From JANQRA01 sp035762545 (GTDB lineage Bacteria > Actinomycetota > Acidimicrobiia > Spongiisociales > ZC4RG35): a DNA stretch of 64,000 nucleotides. The notes below the pieces were generated by a model. It saw only the letters and a program-made list of their open reading frames with translations, ran no database searches and was not told where the DNA came from. A program made the position numbers and the translations under genes. Of this stretch, positions 16,632 through 25,452 are shown in pieces. Numbering within the stretch: position 1 is the stretch's first letter; every line of letters begins with the position of its first letter. The stretch spans positions 1 through 64,000 of the forward strand of contig DASTOM010000031.1 of the NCBI GenBank assembly GCA_035762545.1, given 5' to 3'.

Positions 16632-18176
16632 CTAGCGGCGACCGATGCCTCGCTCCTTGAGTTCCTTCAGGATCGCCTCGAGCGAAGCGTCGACCGGCAT
16701 AGGCGGACGCTCCTCGGCCTCAGCTCCGAACTCACGCTCGAATTCACGCTGCTGGCGACGTGGCTTCTTCGGGCTCTCGGTCTCGGCGGCCCGCTCCTTG
16801 TAGTCCGGTAGGGCCTGCTTGATGGACAGCGACACCCGGCGACGCTCGTCGTCCTTCTCGGTGATCTTGACCTTCACGGTCTGACCTATGGACAGCTCGA
16901 GCTCGGGTGACTCCACCCGGTGCACGGCGATCTCGGACACGTGGACGAGGCCCTCCACTCCGTCGGCCACCGCCACGAACGCCCCGAAGGGAACGGTCTT
17001 GGTGACCTGGCCGTCGACGACGTCTCCGACTTCGTTGTCATTGGCGAAGACATCCCACGGGTCCTCCGTCGTCTGACGGATCGACAGGGAGATGCGCTCA
17101 CGATCGCGGTCGACCTCGAGCACCTTGACCTTGACCTCGTCGCCCACCTTCACCAGCTCGCTGGGATGGTTGACGTGCTGCCAGGAGAGCTCGGACACGT
17201 GGACCAAACCATCCATGCCGCCCAGGTCGACGAAGGCGCCGAAATTCACCACGGACGAGACAGTGCCGTCCCGGATCTCACCCTCGTGGAGGTTGTCGAG
17301 GAACTCGGTGCGCTCCTCGGCGAGAGCCTCTTCGAGATGGGCCCGGCGGGAGAGAACGACGTTGTTGCGGGCACGATCGAGCTCGATGACCTTGGCGGTG
17401 ATCGTGTCGCCGATGAACGGATCGAGATCGCGTACACGTCGGAGATCGACGAGCGATGCGGGGAGGAAGCCACGAAGGCCTATGTCGACGATGAGGCCAC
17501 CCTTGACCACCTCGATGACCGTCCCCTCGACTGTTCCGTCCTGGTCGGCGACCTTCTGAATCTGACCCCAGGCACGTTCGTACATGGCGCGTTTCTTCGA
17601 GAGGATGAGACGACCCTCGTCGTCCTCCTTGTCCAGTACCACCGATTCGACCCGGTCCCCCACCTTCACGGTCTCCTCGGGGTCGATGTTGTTGCGAATC
17701 GACAGTTCCCGGGTGGGGATGAATCCCTCCGACTTGTATCCGATGTCGACGAGTGCACCTTCGGAATCGACGTTGACGATGGTGCCCTCGACGATGTCCC
17801 CTTCACGGAATTCGAGGACGGTGGCCGCGATGGCCTTCTCGAAATCGTCGCCGATGTCGTCGGGGAGGTCGCTCAGATCGGGGGCGACCAGCGCCTCACG
17901 CTCGACGAATCTGGGCGGATCGGCGTCCTCGGAAGCTTCGGGATCCTCGGCGGGCGCGGCCCCTTCTGCTGGGGGTGCGGATGCGTCGGCGGTGGCGGCC
18001 TCGGCAGTGTTGGCCTCGGGGTCTTCCGCGGGGGGAGCCTCTGCGGCGGGCTCCTCGGTGCTGGCTGCTCCTTCGACGACGTCTACCGCGTCGTCAGCGG
18101 CCGGGGTCTCGGGCGTCTCCACCGTCTCCTCTATGTCTGGAGCGGCTACGGACGCGTTTTCTTGGGGGTTGGACAT
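16632..18176 (-). CDS. rpsA: 30S ribosomal protein S1
   Basis: S1 holds mRNA on the 30S subunit. The 514-aa protein has four S1/OB repeats beginning near GDIVEGTIVNVDSEGALVDIG, GTVIEVVKGGLIVDIG, DGTVSSVVNFGAFVDLGG and GQVTKTVPFGAFVAVADG, the four-repeat layout typical of actinobacteria. The first about 115 residues are a low-complexity Ala/Glu/Pro-rich acidic extension, longer than usual for this family. I chose the ATG at 18176 (MSNPQEN) because the 19 residues upstream are Arg-rich and unlike the protein; GAGG lies about 12 bases before it. A strong stem-loop terminator follows the gene. Confidence 0.95.
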   Translation of the reverse strand: MSNPQENASVAAPDIEETVETPETPAADDAVDVVEGAASTEEPAAEAPPAEDPEANTAEAATADASAPPAEGAAPAEDPEASEDADPPRFVEREALVAPDLSDLPDDIGDDFEKAIAATVLEFREGDIVEGTIVNVDSEGALVDIGYKSEGFIPTRELSIRNNIDPEETVKVGDRVESVVLDKEDDEGRLILSKKRAMYERAWGQIQKVADQDGTVEGTVIEVVKGGLIVDIGLRGFLPASLVDLRRVRDLDPFIGDTITAKVIELDRARNNVVLSRRAHLEEALAEERTEFLDNLHEGEIRDGTVSSVVNFGAFVDLGGMDGLVHVSELSWQHVNHPSELVKVGDEVKVKVLEVDRDRERISLSIRQTTEDPWDVFANDNEVGDVVDGQVTKTVPFGAFVAVADGVEGLVHVSEIAVHRVESPELELSIGQTVKVKITEKDDERRRVSLSIKQALPDYKERAAETESPKKPRRQQREFEREFGAEAEERPPMPVDASLEAILKELKERGIGRR

Positions 18177-18337
18177 GTGTGGGTAGTTACCTCTTGGGAA
18201 GATACTCTGCCGACGCGAACGGCTGGCAGGCACTTCGAAGTGTACGCAGTACCAGCGTTTTTCGCCAACCTGTTTCTAGAAATCAGCATTGACGGGCGTC
18301 AGCTCCGTTCTCCGGCCGTCAGAGCTGTCGGCGTCGT

Positions 18338-20947
18338 TCAGACCTTCACCGCGGCCAAGTCCGGTCCCCAGGCAACGTCGACTCGCAGGGGGACGTCGAG
18401 GCCGGTGACTCCCTCCATTGTCTCCACCACCAGCTTCTCTGCGATGACCTTTTCATCCTCGGGCACTTCGAGGATCAGCTCGTCGTGGATCTGAAGGAGC
18501 AGCGTCGTCGCCAGCTTCTCGTTTCTCAGTTCGGCGTCGAGCTCGATCATCGCAGCCTTGATGATGTCGGCGGCAGTGCCCTGGACCGGTGCGTTGAGCG
18601 CCATCCGCTCTCCCATCTGTCTGATCCGGAAATTGTCCGATTTCAGCTCGGGTAGATAACGACGTCGCCCGAACAAGGTCGTGGTGTAGCCCTGGTTCCG
18701 GGCGAGGGTCACCACAGAGGACATGTACTCCTTCACATGGTGGAACTGGGAGAAGTAGGCGTCGATGTGGTCTTTCGCCTCGTCACGGCTGATGCCGAGC
18801 CGATCGGCCAGCCCGAAGGCCTCCATTCCATATAGGAGGCCGAAGTTGATCATCTTCGCCGTGCGACGCTGGTCGGCGGTGACCTCGTCGGGCGGGATGT
18901 CCCAGACCCGTGCGGCGGTTGCCGTGTGGATGTCGAGACCCTGCTGGAAGGCGTCGATCAGAAAAGGGTCGCCGCTCATGTGGGCGAGGACCCGGAGTTC
19001 GATCTGGGAGTAGTCGGCGACGAGGAACTCGCTCCCCTTCCCGGCGATGAAGGCTCGGCGGATGGTCCGCCCCGACTCGGAGCGCACCGGGATGTTCTGG
19101 AGGTTGGGGCTGTCCGACGAGAGTCGACCCGTCGTGGCAGCCATCTGATTGAACCGGGTGCGGATCCGACCGTCCCCATCCACCAGGGGCAGGTAGCCGT
19201 CGACGTACGTGGAGCGCAGTTTCTCCAGCTCCCGGTACTCGAGTAGGGCGGTGACCAACGGGTGGTCCAGCTTCTTCAGCACCGATGCGTCGGTTGACGG
19301 CTTGCCGGTGGACGTCTTTTTGAGGACAGGCAATTCGAGTTGGTCGTACAGGATCGAGCGGAGCTGGTCGGTCGAATTGACGTTGAAGGGCTCGCCGGCG
19401 AGCTCGTGGAGCTGTTTCTCCAGGGCCGCCAGCTTGATGCGGAGGTCGTCACCCATCTGTTCCAGGTACGCCCGGTCGACGCCGATCCCGGCGTGCTCCA
19501 TCCGGGCGAGCACCGGTACCAGAGGTAGCTCATAGGTCTCGAACAGGTCCAGCTCCTCGCGCACGGCCAGCTCGTCGTGGAGCTCGTCGACCAGCCTGCG
19601 CACCGCCTCGACGCGCCGGCCCTCTAGATCGACGTCGGGGCCTTCGTCGAACGGGAGCATGCCATCGGTGTTCTCGTCGTCCGGAGACACCAGCTCGAGA
19701 CCGAGGACCCGCTCGGCGATCTCCTCGAGGTCGTAGGTGCGCTGGCTCGGGTTGATGATGTATGAGGCCAGGGCGGTGTCCATCTCGGGATTGGTGAGGT
19801 CGTGGCCGCGGTCGAGCAGCACTCTCGCCAGCGCCTTCAGATCGTGACCGGCCACCGCGATCTCCCCTGTCGACACCCGGTCCAGAATCGGGTCAGCGGC
19901 GCCGAAGGGGATGATCTGTGCCTCCCCCTCACCAACCGACACGGCGAGCCCGTACGGCTCGCCCCCCTCGTTGACCAAACCGAGGACGAGACGGTCTCGC
20001 TCGGCGAGCGCCGCGACCCGGTCTGCGGTAGTGACGAGTTCGGAGGAGACATCGAGAACCTCCGTAGCGCCGCCGGTGGATGGCAACGCCTCCTCGAGAT
20101 CGCTCCACATCGTGTGGAACTCGAGACTGTCGAAGAGGTCCTTCACAGTCTTCTTGTCCCACTCGCGGGTCTCGAAGTCACTCGTCCCGTACTCGACCTC
20201 GAGATCGGAGACGAGAGCCATCAGTTGGCGATTGAGGAAGACCTGATCCCGATTGGCGGCCAGATTGTCTCTGAGCCGCGGGGTCTGATCCGCCACGGCT
20301 GCGAACACGCCATCGATCGACCCGTACTCGGCGATGAGCTTGGCCGCGGTCTTCTCCCCGACTCCCGGCACACCAGGGAGGTTGTCGGAGTTGTCCCCGC
20401 GGAGCGCGGCGTACTCGACGTACTGGGCGGGGGTGACCCCATACTTGTCGGTGATCCAATCTGTGTCGGCGAGGACGGTGTCGCTGATCCCCCGGCGCGT
20501 GTACAGCACCTTGACCGGACCACCCACGAGCTGGAAAGCGTCCCGGTCTCCAGTGACTATGAGCACGTCCCAGCCATCACTGGTCGCCCGATTGGTGAGG
20601 GTGGCGATGATGTCGTCTGCCTCGTAACCCTCCATCCGCAACTGGGTGATGTGGAGGGCCTCGAGGACCTCGTCGATGAGCGGGAGCTGGCTCCGAAAGT
20701 GATCCGGCGCCTTGTCCCGGTTCGCCTTGTATTCGGGGTAGGACTCGGTACGGAAGGTCTGACGGGACACGTCCCACGCCACGGCGACGCCTTCGGGGTG
20801 ATGGTCCTTGATGAGCCGGATCAGCATCCGTGTGAACCCGAACACCGCATTCGTCACCTGGCCGGACTTGGTCGCCAGATCTTCAGGAAGGGCGTAGAAG
20901 GCGCGATAGGCGATGGAGTTCCCGTCGATCAGCGCAAGCGTGGGCAC
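18338..20947 (-). CDS. polA: DNA polymerase I
   Basis: PolA fills repair gaps and removes RNA primers. The 869-aa protein has a 5'-3' exonuclease domain (1-300; LIDGNSIAYRAFYAL, EGYEADDIIATL, TGDRDAFQL, GVPGVGEKTA), a 3'-5' exonuclease-like domain (about 310-480) and a family A polymerase domain (LVADYSQIELRVLAH, O-helix RRTAKMINFGLLYGM, LLQIHDELILEVP). In the proofreading domain the D-x-E pair is replaced (LVLGLVNEGG) and the LKYD aspartate is also lost (DLKALARVL), so proofreading is predicted inactive, as in other actinobacterial PolA proteins. The GTG start lies 6 bases after a -10-like TACCGT. Confidence 0.97.
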   Translation of the reverse strand: MPTLALIDGNSIAYRAFYALPEDLATKSGQVTNAVFGFTRMLIRLIKDHHPEGVAVAWDVSRQTFRTESYPEYKANRDKAPDHFRSQLPLIDEVLEALHITQLRMEGYEADDIIATLTNRATSDGWDVLIVTGDRDAFQLVGGPVKVLYTRRGISDTVLADTDWITDKYGVTPAQYVEYAALRGDNSDNLPGVPGVGEKTAAKLIAEYGSIDGVFAAVADQTPRLRDNLAANRDQVFLNRQLMALVSDLEVEYGTSDFETREWDKKTVKDLFDSLEFHTMWSDLEEALPSTGGATEVLDVSSELVTTADRVAALAERDRLVLGLVNEGGEPYGLAVSVGEGEAQIIPFGAADPILDRVSTGEIAVAGHDLKALARVLLDRGHDLTNPEMDTALASYIINPSQRTYDLEEIAERVLGLELVSPDDENTDGMLPFDEGPDVDLEGRRVEAVRRLVDELHDELAVREELDLFETYELPLVPVLARMEHAGIGVDRAYLEQMGDDLRIKLAALEKQLHELAGEPFNVNSTDQLRSILYDQLELPVLKKTSTGKPSTDASVLKKLDHPLVTALLEYRELEKLRSTYVDGYLPLVDGDGRIRTRFNQMAATTGRLSSDSPNLQNIPVRSESGRTIRRAFIAGKGSEFLVADYSQIELRVLAHMSGDPFLIDAFQQGLDIHTATAARVWDIPPDEVTADQRRTAKMINFGLLYGMEAFGLADRLGISRDEAKDHIDAYFSQFHHVKEYMSSVVTLARNQGYTTTLFGRRRYLPELKSDNFRIRQMGERMALNAPVQGTAADIIKAAMIELDAELRNEKLATTLLLQIHDELILEVPEDEKVIAEKLVVETMEGVTGLDVPLRVDVAWGPDLAAVKV

Positions 20948-20953
20948 ACGCCG

Positions 20954-20959
20954 ACGGTA
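20954..20959 (-). promoter_or_regulatory. -10 element for leaderless polA
   Basis: TACCGT on the minus strand ends 6 bases before the polA GTG, with no ribosome binding site. It matches the spacing seen at several other operon heads in the window. Confidence 0.5.
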
Positions 20960-21036
20960 CTACCTCACCGGGACAGAAAACCGGGCCCGAATCAGTTCCT
21001 CGAGGCCGTTGGGGTTCATCGAACCGCGCAGAACGG

Positions 21037-21354
21037 TCATGAGCCCAATGTTCCCAGGAGGTGGTCCCGTTTCTCGACCAAGTCGTCGTGTTTGGCGCGC
21101 AGTTGGGCGAGGGTCTTCTCGAAGCGTCGGACGTCGGCGGCGGTGGCGCCGGCCTCCTCGCGGTCGATGTAGTTGCCCACCGTGGCGTCCCGCTGCGCGT
21201 CCTCGTTGATCGAGCGGTGATACTCGAGTTCCGCCGATGTGTGGGCAATCTCCTCTTCGATTCTCGCGATCTTGTCGTTCAGCCGAAAGATGCGACGGTG
21301 GACACGTTTCAAACTGGGCTCACCGTATCCCCAGGGATCGCCTAATCCCTTCAC
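21037..21354 (-). CDS. Small coiled-coil protein of unknown function
   Basis: A 105-aa, highly charged, helical protein with no membrane segment. After GDPWGYGEPSLKRVHRRIF it has two heptad-like stretches (FRLNDKIARIEEEIAHTSAEL and a C-terminal FEKTLAQLRAKHDDLVEKRD) separated by a conserved-looking loop, so an antiparallel helical hairpin is likely. The GTG at 21354 is the best start; the frame stays open upstream but enters the STAS gene and is Arg-rich there. It lies 32 bases after the STAS gene stop and 89 bases before polA, in the same direction, so it may belong to the partner-switching operon. I do not recognise the family. Confidence 0.65.
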   Translation of the reverse strand: MKGLGDPWGYGEPSLKRVHRRIFRLNDKIARIEEEIAHTSAELEYHRSINEDAQRDATVGNYIDREEAGATAADVRRFEKTLAQLRAKHDDLVEKRDHLLGTLGS

Positions 21355-21386
21355 AGGACGAAGGATGGCAGGTTGATATCGCTCCC

Positions 21387-21812
21387 TCAGGCACCAACTG
21401 CTGAGTTGCCGTCGACTGCGGCCAATGCTTCTTCGACGCTGTCGAGACGAGCGGCGAACAACGGCTCGGGGAACACCAGTTCCAGGACCCGCCTGACCTG
21501 TGGCGACGGCACCAGATAGATGCGGATTCCATCGTCGTGCACCAGTCGTTTCCCCTCGATCAAGGCATGCAGGCCGGTCGAATCCATGAAGGTCACGCCG
21601 GTGGCATCGACCACCATGTCGGTGAGGCCCTGCCCGGCGCACTCGGCGAACTTGTCAGTGACCCCGGCGGCTGACGACAGATCGATCTCTCCGCTGAGTC
21701 GCATGAGGGCCACACCCTCGCGAACCGTCTCGAGACTCGTCTGGAGAATGGTTTCGGACTTGCCCTCGTTCATGCGGACCCCCGGGATATCTCCAAAGCT
21801 GGCGCCCTTCAT
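21387..21812 (-). CDS. STAS-domain anti-sigma factor antagonist (RsbV/SpoIIAA-like)
   Basis: The 141-aa protein is a single STAS domain (about 25-130) with GEIDLSSAAG and the phospho-switch motif FMDSTGLHAL, whose serine is phosphorylated by an RsbW-type kinase and dephosphorylated by an RsbU-type phosphatase. In its unphosphorylated form such a protein binds the anti-sigma kinase and frees the sigma factor. The gene directly upstream encodes one protein holding both a phosphatase and a kinase domain, the obvious partner. An internal ATG 13 codons later is an alternative start. Confidence 0.9.
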   Translation of the reverse strand: MKGASFGDIPGVRMNEGKSETILQTSLETVREGVALMRLSGEIDLSSAAGVTDKFAECAGQGLTDMVVDATGVTFMDSTGLHALIEGKRLVHDDGIRIYLVPSPQVRRVLELVFPEPLFAARLDSVEEALAAVDGNSAVGA

Positions 21813-21873
21813 CCCGGTCGGGCTCCTGCAAATGAGCGTAGCAAGCGATGGATCAAGCGGAACCCGAGACCTC

Positions 21874-23967
21874 CTATCTTTGTAGTGGTAGGGAAAAGGT
21901 CACACGGGTGCCGGTGGCGCCCGAGGCGTGTTCGAGATCCGATGTCAGCTTGCGCATGATTCCAATACCCATTCCCGGACCCCGTGATTCGCTCGAAGGC
22001 GGTGCCCAGGTTCCCCAATCTCTGATCTCGAACTCGAGCTTCCCGTCGCGATGAGCGATCGTGACCTCCATGTCTCCCTGATCCTCATCCGCATAGGCGT
22101 GACGAACCACGTTGGAGCAGGCCTCCCCGACGAGGATCATCACGTCGTCAATCACCGAAGCGGGCAGGCGATTTCTCGACGACCACATCCGCACTGCCGC
22201 CCTGACACGGGCCAGCTCCTCGGGCAGGGCGGGATATCGACCTGCGAAGTCCGATGTCGTATCCGGAGCCAGGTTGGCCACGAGGATCACGACATCGTCC
22301 TCGCGGCTCTCGTCCACGCCGAGACCGCTGGCGAGCCTGTCGCAGATCTCGGCCGCAGTGAGTTGGATCGGGCCGGATACCAGAGCGGCGAGCCGGTCCA
22401 GACCCATCTCGAGCGGTTCACCGCGACGTTCGACCAGACCGTCCGAGTAGAGCACGAGTGTCCCGCCGTCGGGACATTCGATGGTTACCTGATGGCGCAT
22501 TTCAAGAGACTCTGAGTACAGAGGACCGGAGTTGCCCTGATCCAGCCACGTCAGCTCTCCGCCGTTTTTGACGAGTAGGGCAGGCGGATGGCCGGCTGAC
22601 GAATAGGTGATCGTCCCGGCCGACACATCGACCAGCGCATAGAAGACCGTCACGAAGTCGGTGCCGTCGGGACTCTGGACGAACCGCTCCACTGACGAGA
22701 GCAGGTCCGCCGGCTCCGGATCATGAAGTGCGAGAGCAGCGAAAGCGGTGCGGAGACGACCCATTGCCGTCATCGCCTTCAGACCGTGGCCGACGATGTC
22801 TCCCACTGCCAAACCGACTCTTCCGTCGCCGAGATCGAGTGTGTCGTACCAGTCGCCACCCACTTCGAAGGTGTCGTCCGCGGCCTCGTAACGGGCCCCG
22901 AGATCCATCCCGTCGATGTCGAGCAGCCGGTCAGGCAGCAGCCCTCGCTGGACCTGAACCGCCAACTCTCTCTGCCGCTCACGTTCGCGGCCCTGGCCCT
23001 CTGCCTCGGCGGCGGCGAGCACTGCTGCGGAGGCCGCTCGATCCCGCTCGTTCGACTCCGCTGCCACGAGCAGGCCCGTCATCGCGAAGGTGCCAACCTG
23101 GAGTTTTATGAGGACGAGGGCGGTGGCCGGCTCGATTCCCACGATCAGGCCTTCGGAACCGCCGACCAGGATCAGTGCGACTGTGGTTGCGATCGTCAGA
23201 GAGGTCATCACCACCGCCCTGACCCCGAACAGCGCTCCGGCGATGATCACACCGATCAGGACGGTGAACACGAGAGGCAGGTCCGTGGTGACGAGGACGA
23301 GGACGGTCATCGTCACAGATCCCAGGATCAGGATGAAGCCCCAAGGCGACATCAGAGGCCTGCGGTCGGGACTCGATCCCCAAGCCAGGATCGCCCCACC
23401 GACGAGGATCACGCCGAGAGCATCGCCCAACCACCACTGCCAGAAGGTGGCGAACAACTCGTCCCCACCCAGATATCGGTCCGCCCCGGCACCTAGCACA
23501 GCACCTACGAGAGGACCCACGACTACAGCGCCAAGTGTGAACCAAAAGAGGTCTCGTCTCCTGGCCAGGTCGACATAGCCGATGGCCCGGGTGACGATGA
23601 GCGCACCGATCAGGGGTTCCACCGTGTTCGCCGCTGCGAATCCGAGCGACGCCATCGGCGGGAAGTCGCTGGTGACATCTATCACATACTCGGTGAGACC
23701 CGCGGCCAGGAGGATCACCCACCAGGCGCGCCCGGGTATGCGGAGCAGGAAGGCAACGGTGATGCCGGCCGGGATGAAGAAGACGCCCTGCAAGTCTGAC
23801 GCCTCGACGAGCAGGATGGCCAGCTTCGACCCGATCCCATAACAGACCGCCACCAACACGAAGAGGCCGACGAGGCCCCGAGCACCGTTGCGTAGCGGCC
23901 ACCACCACCAAGGTGCCTCCGCGTCGAAGGCAGGGCCGGTCGTCTTTTCCGCTGTTGGAGATGTCAC
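21874..23967 (-). CDS. MASE1-PP2C phosphatase-HATPase (RsbU/RsbW-like) signalling protein
   Basis: The 697-aa protein has an N-terminal MASE1-type sensor of about eight membrane helices (residues 20-290), a short coiled coil, a SpoIIE/RsbU-type PP2C phosphatase (about 340-545; VGGDWYD, VGDIVGHG, LVLYSDGLVERRG, REDDVVILV) and a C-terminal RsbW/SpoIIAB-type kinase domain (about 560-697; N-box VGEACSNVVRHAY, G-box GPGMGIGIMRKL). It could both phosphorylate and dephosphorylate the STAS protein encoded 61 bases downstream. The GTG at 23967, with GAGGACC eight bases upstream, was preferred over a TTG at 23988 that lacks any ribosome binding site. The signal sensed by the MASE1 domain is unknown. 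Confidence 0.9.
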   Translation of the reverse strand: MTSPTAEKTTGPAFDAEAPWWWWPLRNGARGLVGLFVLVAVCYGIGSKLAILLVEASDLQGVFFIPAGITVAFLLRIPGRAWWVILLAAGLTEYVIDVTSDFPPMASLGFAAANTVEPLIGALIVTRAIGYVDLARRRDLFWFTLGAVVVGPLVGAVLGAGADRYLGGDELFATFWQWWLGDALGVILVGGAILAWGSSPDRRPLMSPWGFILILGSVTMTVLVLVTTDLPLVFTVLIGVIIAGALFGVRAVVMTSLTIATTVALILVGGSEGLIVGIEPATALVLIKLQVGTFAMTGLLVAAESNERDRAASAAVLAAAEAEGQGRERERQRELAVQVQRGLLPDRLLDIDGMDLGARYEAADDTFEVGGDWYDTLDLGDGRVGLAVGDIVGHGLKAMTAMGRLRTAFAALALHDPEPADLLSSVERFVQSPDGTDFVTVFYALVDVSAGTITYSSAGHPPALLVKNGGELTWLDQGNSGPLYSESLEMRHQVTIECPDGGTLVLYSDGLVERRGEPLEMGLDRLAALVSGPIQLTAAEICDRLASGLGVDESREDDVVILVANLAPDTTSDFAGRYPALPEELARVRAAVRMWSSRNRLPASVIDDVMILVGEACSNVVRHAYADEDQGDMEVTIAHRDGKLEFEIRDWGTWAPPSSESRGPGMGIGIMRKLTSDLEHASGATGTRVTFSLPLQR

Positions 23968-24026
23968 CAGGGTCCTCGCCCTCGTCAAGTTATCGAAGAG
24001 TCTGTCCCATTGGCTTCGTACGAGGG

Positions 24027-24525
24027 CCTTACCAGCTTCAAATCGCGTGCGACCTCAGACAAGCCGACATCATCAATGAGATGGCGGCTCACTTGGTTGT
24101 GATACGTGGCGTGGACAAGGTCGGTTTCGCGCGCAGCGAGGGGTGCGTCTACGTCAACGCATGTTCACTGGGGCTGTTTGTTTCCGCAGCACGGCCCCGG
24201 GAAGAAGCACGATCGGCGGATCGAACTCGACGAGTGGCAATCGCAGATCGTCGCTGAGTTTCCGAAGGCGCTGATTCGAGGGCTGATCCACAGACGGCAC
24301 TCGTCATCTGAACACCGTGATGATCCGGACTGATTCCGGAGCCAAGAGCTACTGCCACTCGGGGTATCAGTTCAGCAACGTGTCGGCGGACATCCGGCGA
24401 ATCTTCACCGACGCACTCGATCGTCTCGATGTGGGTTGGACCAGAGCAGGCGAGCCCAAGATCTCAGTTGCTCGGCGGGAGGACGTCGCATTCCTGGGCA
24501 CCTTTGTCGGTCCAAAGAGCTGGCC
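24027..24525 (+). pseudogene. Frameshifted LAGLIDADG/HTH-type regulator remnant
   Basis: Three consecutive frames encode pieces of one protein of the actinobacterial HTH/LAGLIDADG-like family: YQLQIACDLRQADIINEM to SEGCVYVNA (about 24030-24155), then CLFPQHGPGKKHDRRIEL to ALIRGLIH (about 24169-24290), then DGTRHLNTVMIRTDSG to FVGPKS (about 24293-24525). The first join reads as a 4-base loss within an expected SKHW segment, the second as a 2-base loss within LIHSDG. The N-terminal DNA-binding part is missing. The match rests on my memory of the family consensus. The gene is dead and ends 17 bases before tRNA-Leu. Confidence 0.7.
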
Positions 24526-24542
24526 GATAGAATTGACCCAAC

Positions 24543-24626
24543 GCGGGAGTGTTGAAATTGGTAACCAAGATGGTCTCAAACACCATTGCCCGAAAGGGCT
24601 TGTGGGTTCGAGTCCCACCTCCCGCA
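24543..24626 (+). tRNA. tRNA-Leu (CAA)
   Basis: An 84-base cloverleaf: acceptor GCGGGAG / CTCCCGC, D-arm TTG / CAA, anticodon stem ATGGT / ACCAT with loop CTCAAAC (anticodon CAA at 24577-24579), a class II variable arm GCCC-GAAA-GGGC, T-arm GTGGG-TTCGAGT-CCCAC, and discriminator A. CCA is not encoded. It reads UUG codons. Confidence 0.95.
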
Positions 24627-24633
24627 CACGACG

Positions 24634-24665
24634 AAGGGCCCCGACGAGCGGGGCCCTTCCTGTTA
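24634..24665 (+). terminator. Terminator after tRNA-Leu
   Basis: A perfect 10-bp stem AAGGGCCCCG / CGGGGCCCTT (24634-24643, 24649-24658) with loop ACGAG is followed by a short T-rich run. It also faces the convergent ABC permease gene. Confidence 0.85.
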
Positions 24666-24675
24666 GAACGCTGTC

Positions 24676-25452
24676 TCAGCTCGGCGCCACCACCGGCTCT
24701 CTCCGCCGGTAGATGCTCAAGGAGAGGGCGTAGAACACCACGAGGATCCCAACGCTCCACGCCAGCGCCGTCCCGGCGTGATCACCGGGAGTGCCCTGGG
24801 TCAGCAGCGAGCGCATGGTTTCGACGATCGCAGTGATCGGCTGGTTCTCGGCAAAGCCCTGCAACCAGGGCGACATCGACTCCGTGGGGACGAACGACGG
24901 GCTGAGGAACACGAGAAGCAGCAGGATGTAGGCGAACCCGCCCGCGCCCTCAGGCGTCTTGGACAACAGCCCGAAGAACATGGCCATCCAGGTCGTGGCC
25001 AGGGTGAACAGGCCCAGCAGGCCGACGAACCACAGCCACGCCCCAATGTCGGCGACGGGGCGGAACCCGACGAGGAACGCCACTCCCAGCACGAGGGCCG
25101 ACGAGAACATGTTCGACAGGGTCGAGGACATCGCCTGTCCACTCAACACCGACGACGGGGCCACCGGCATCGTCCGGAACCGTCCGATGATCCCCTTCTG
25201 GAGATCCATGCTCAGTCGCAACGCCGCATAGGCGATTCCGCTCCCGACGCACATCACGATCAAACCCGGCGTGATGAAGTCGACGTACTCGACCGAGCCC
25301 GTCTGCGCTCCGAGTGCGTCACCGAACACGTAGACGAACAACAACAGCAGGGCTATCGGCGTCAACACGACCGTGATGATCGTGTCGAGACTGCGTGTGG
25401 TGTGCCGCAGGCTTCGCTTGGTCATGGTCCACATGTCACTCAGAGCTCGCAT
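24676..25452 (-). CDS. DrrB-like ABC-2 type permease
   Basis: The 258-aa permease has six predicted membrane helices in the ABC-2 arrangement of daunorubicin-resistance exporters, with the cytoplasmic MDLQKGIIGRFRTMPVAPSS segment (residues about 85-105) characteristic of this class and a final helix followed by RRREP. It would export a lipophilic compound or lipid with the ATPase encoded upstream. The start at 25452 overlaps the ATPase gene by 17 bases and is fixed by AAGGAG at the proper distance; a later ATG at 25434 has no such site. Confidence 0.9.
   Translation of the reverse strand: MRALSDMWTMTKRSLRHTTRSLDTIITVVLTPIALLLLFVYVFGDALGAQTGSVEYVDFITPGLIVMCVGSGIAYAALRLSMDLQKGIIGRFRTMPVAPSSVLSGQAMSSTLSNMFSSALVLGVAFLVGFRPVADIGAWLWFVGLLGLFTLATTWMAMFFGLLSKTPEGAGGFAYILLLLVFLSPSFVPTESMSPWLQGFAENQPITAIVETMRSLLTQGTPGDHAGTALAWSVGILVVFYALSLSIYRRREPVVAPS

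Noticed and set aside
16920..18494. 524-aa plus-strand frame opposite rpsA
   Set aside because: It mirrors the S1 coding frame; composition is shadow-like and it crosses the rpsA start.
19802..21172. 456-aa plus-strand frame opposite polA
   Set aside because: PolA is unmistakable on the other strand and this frame has no recognisable motif.
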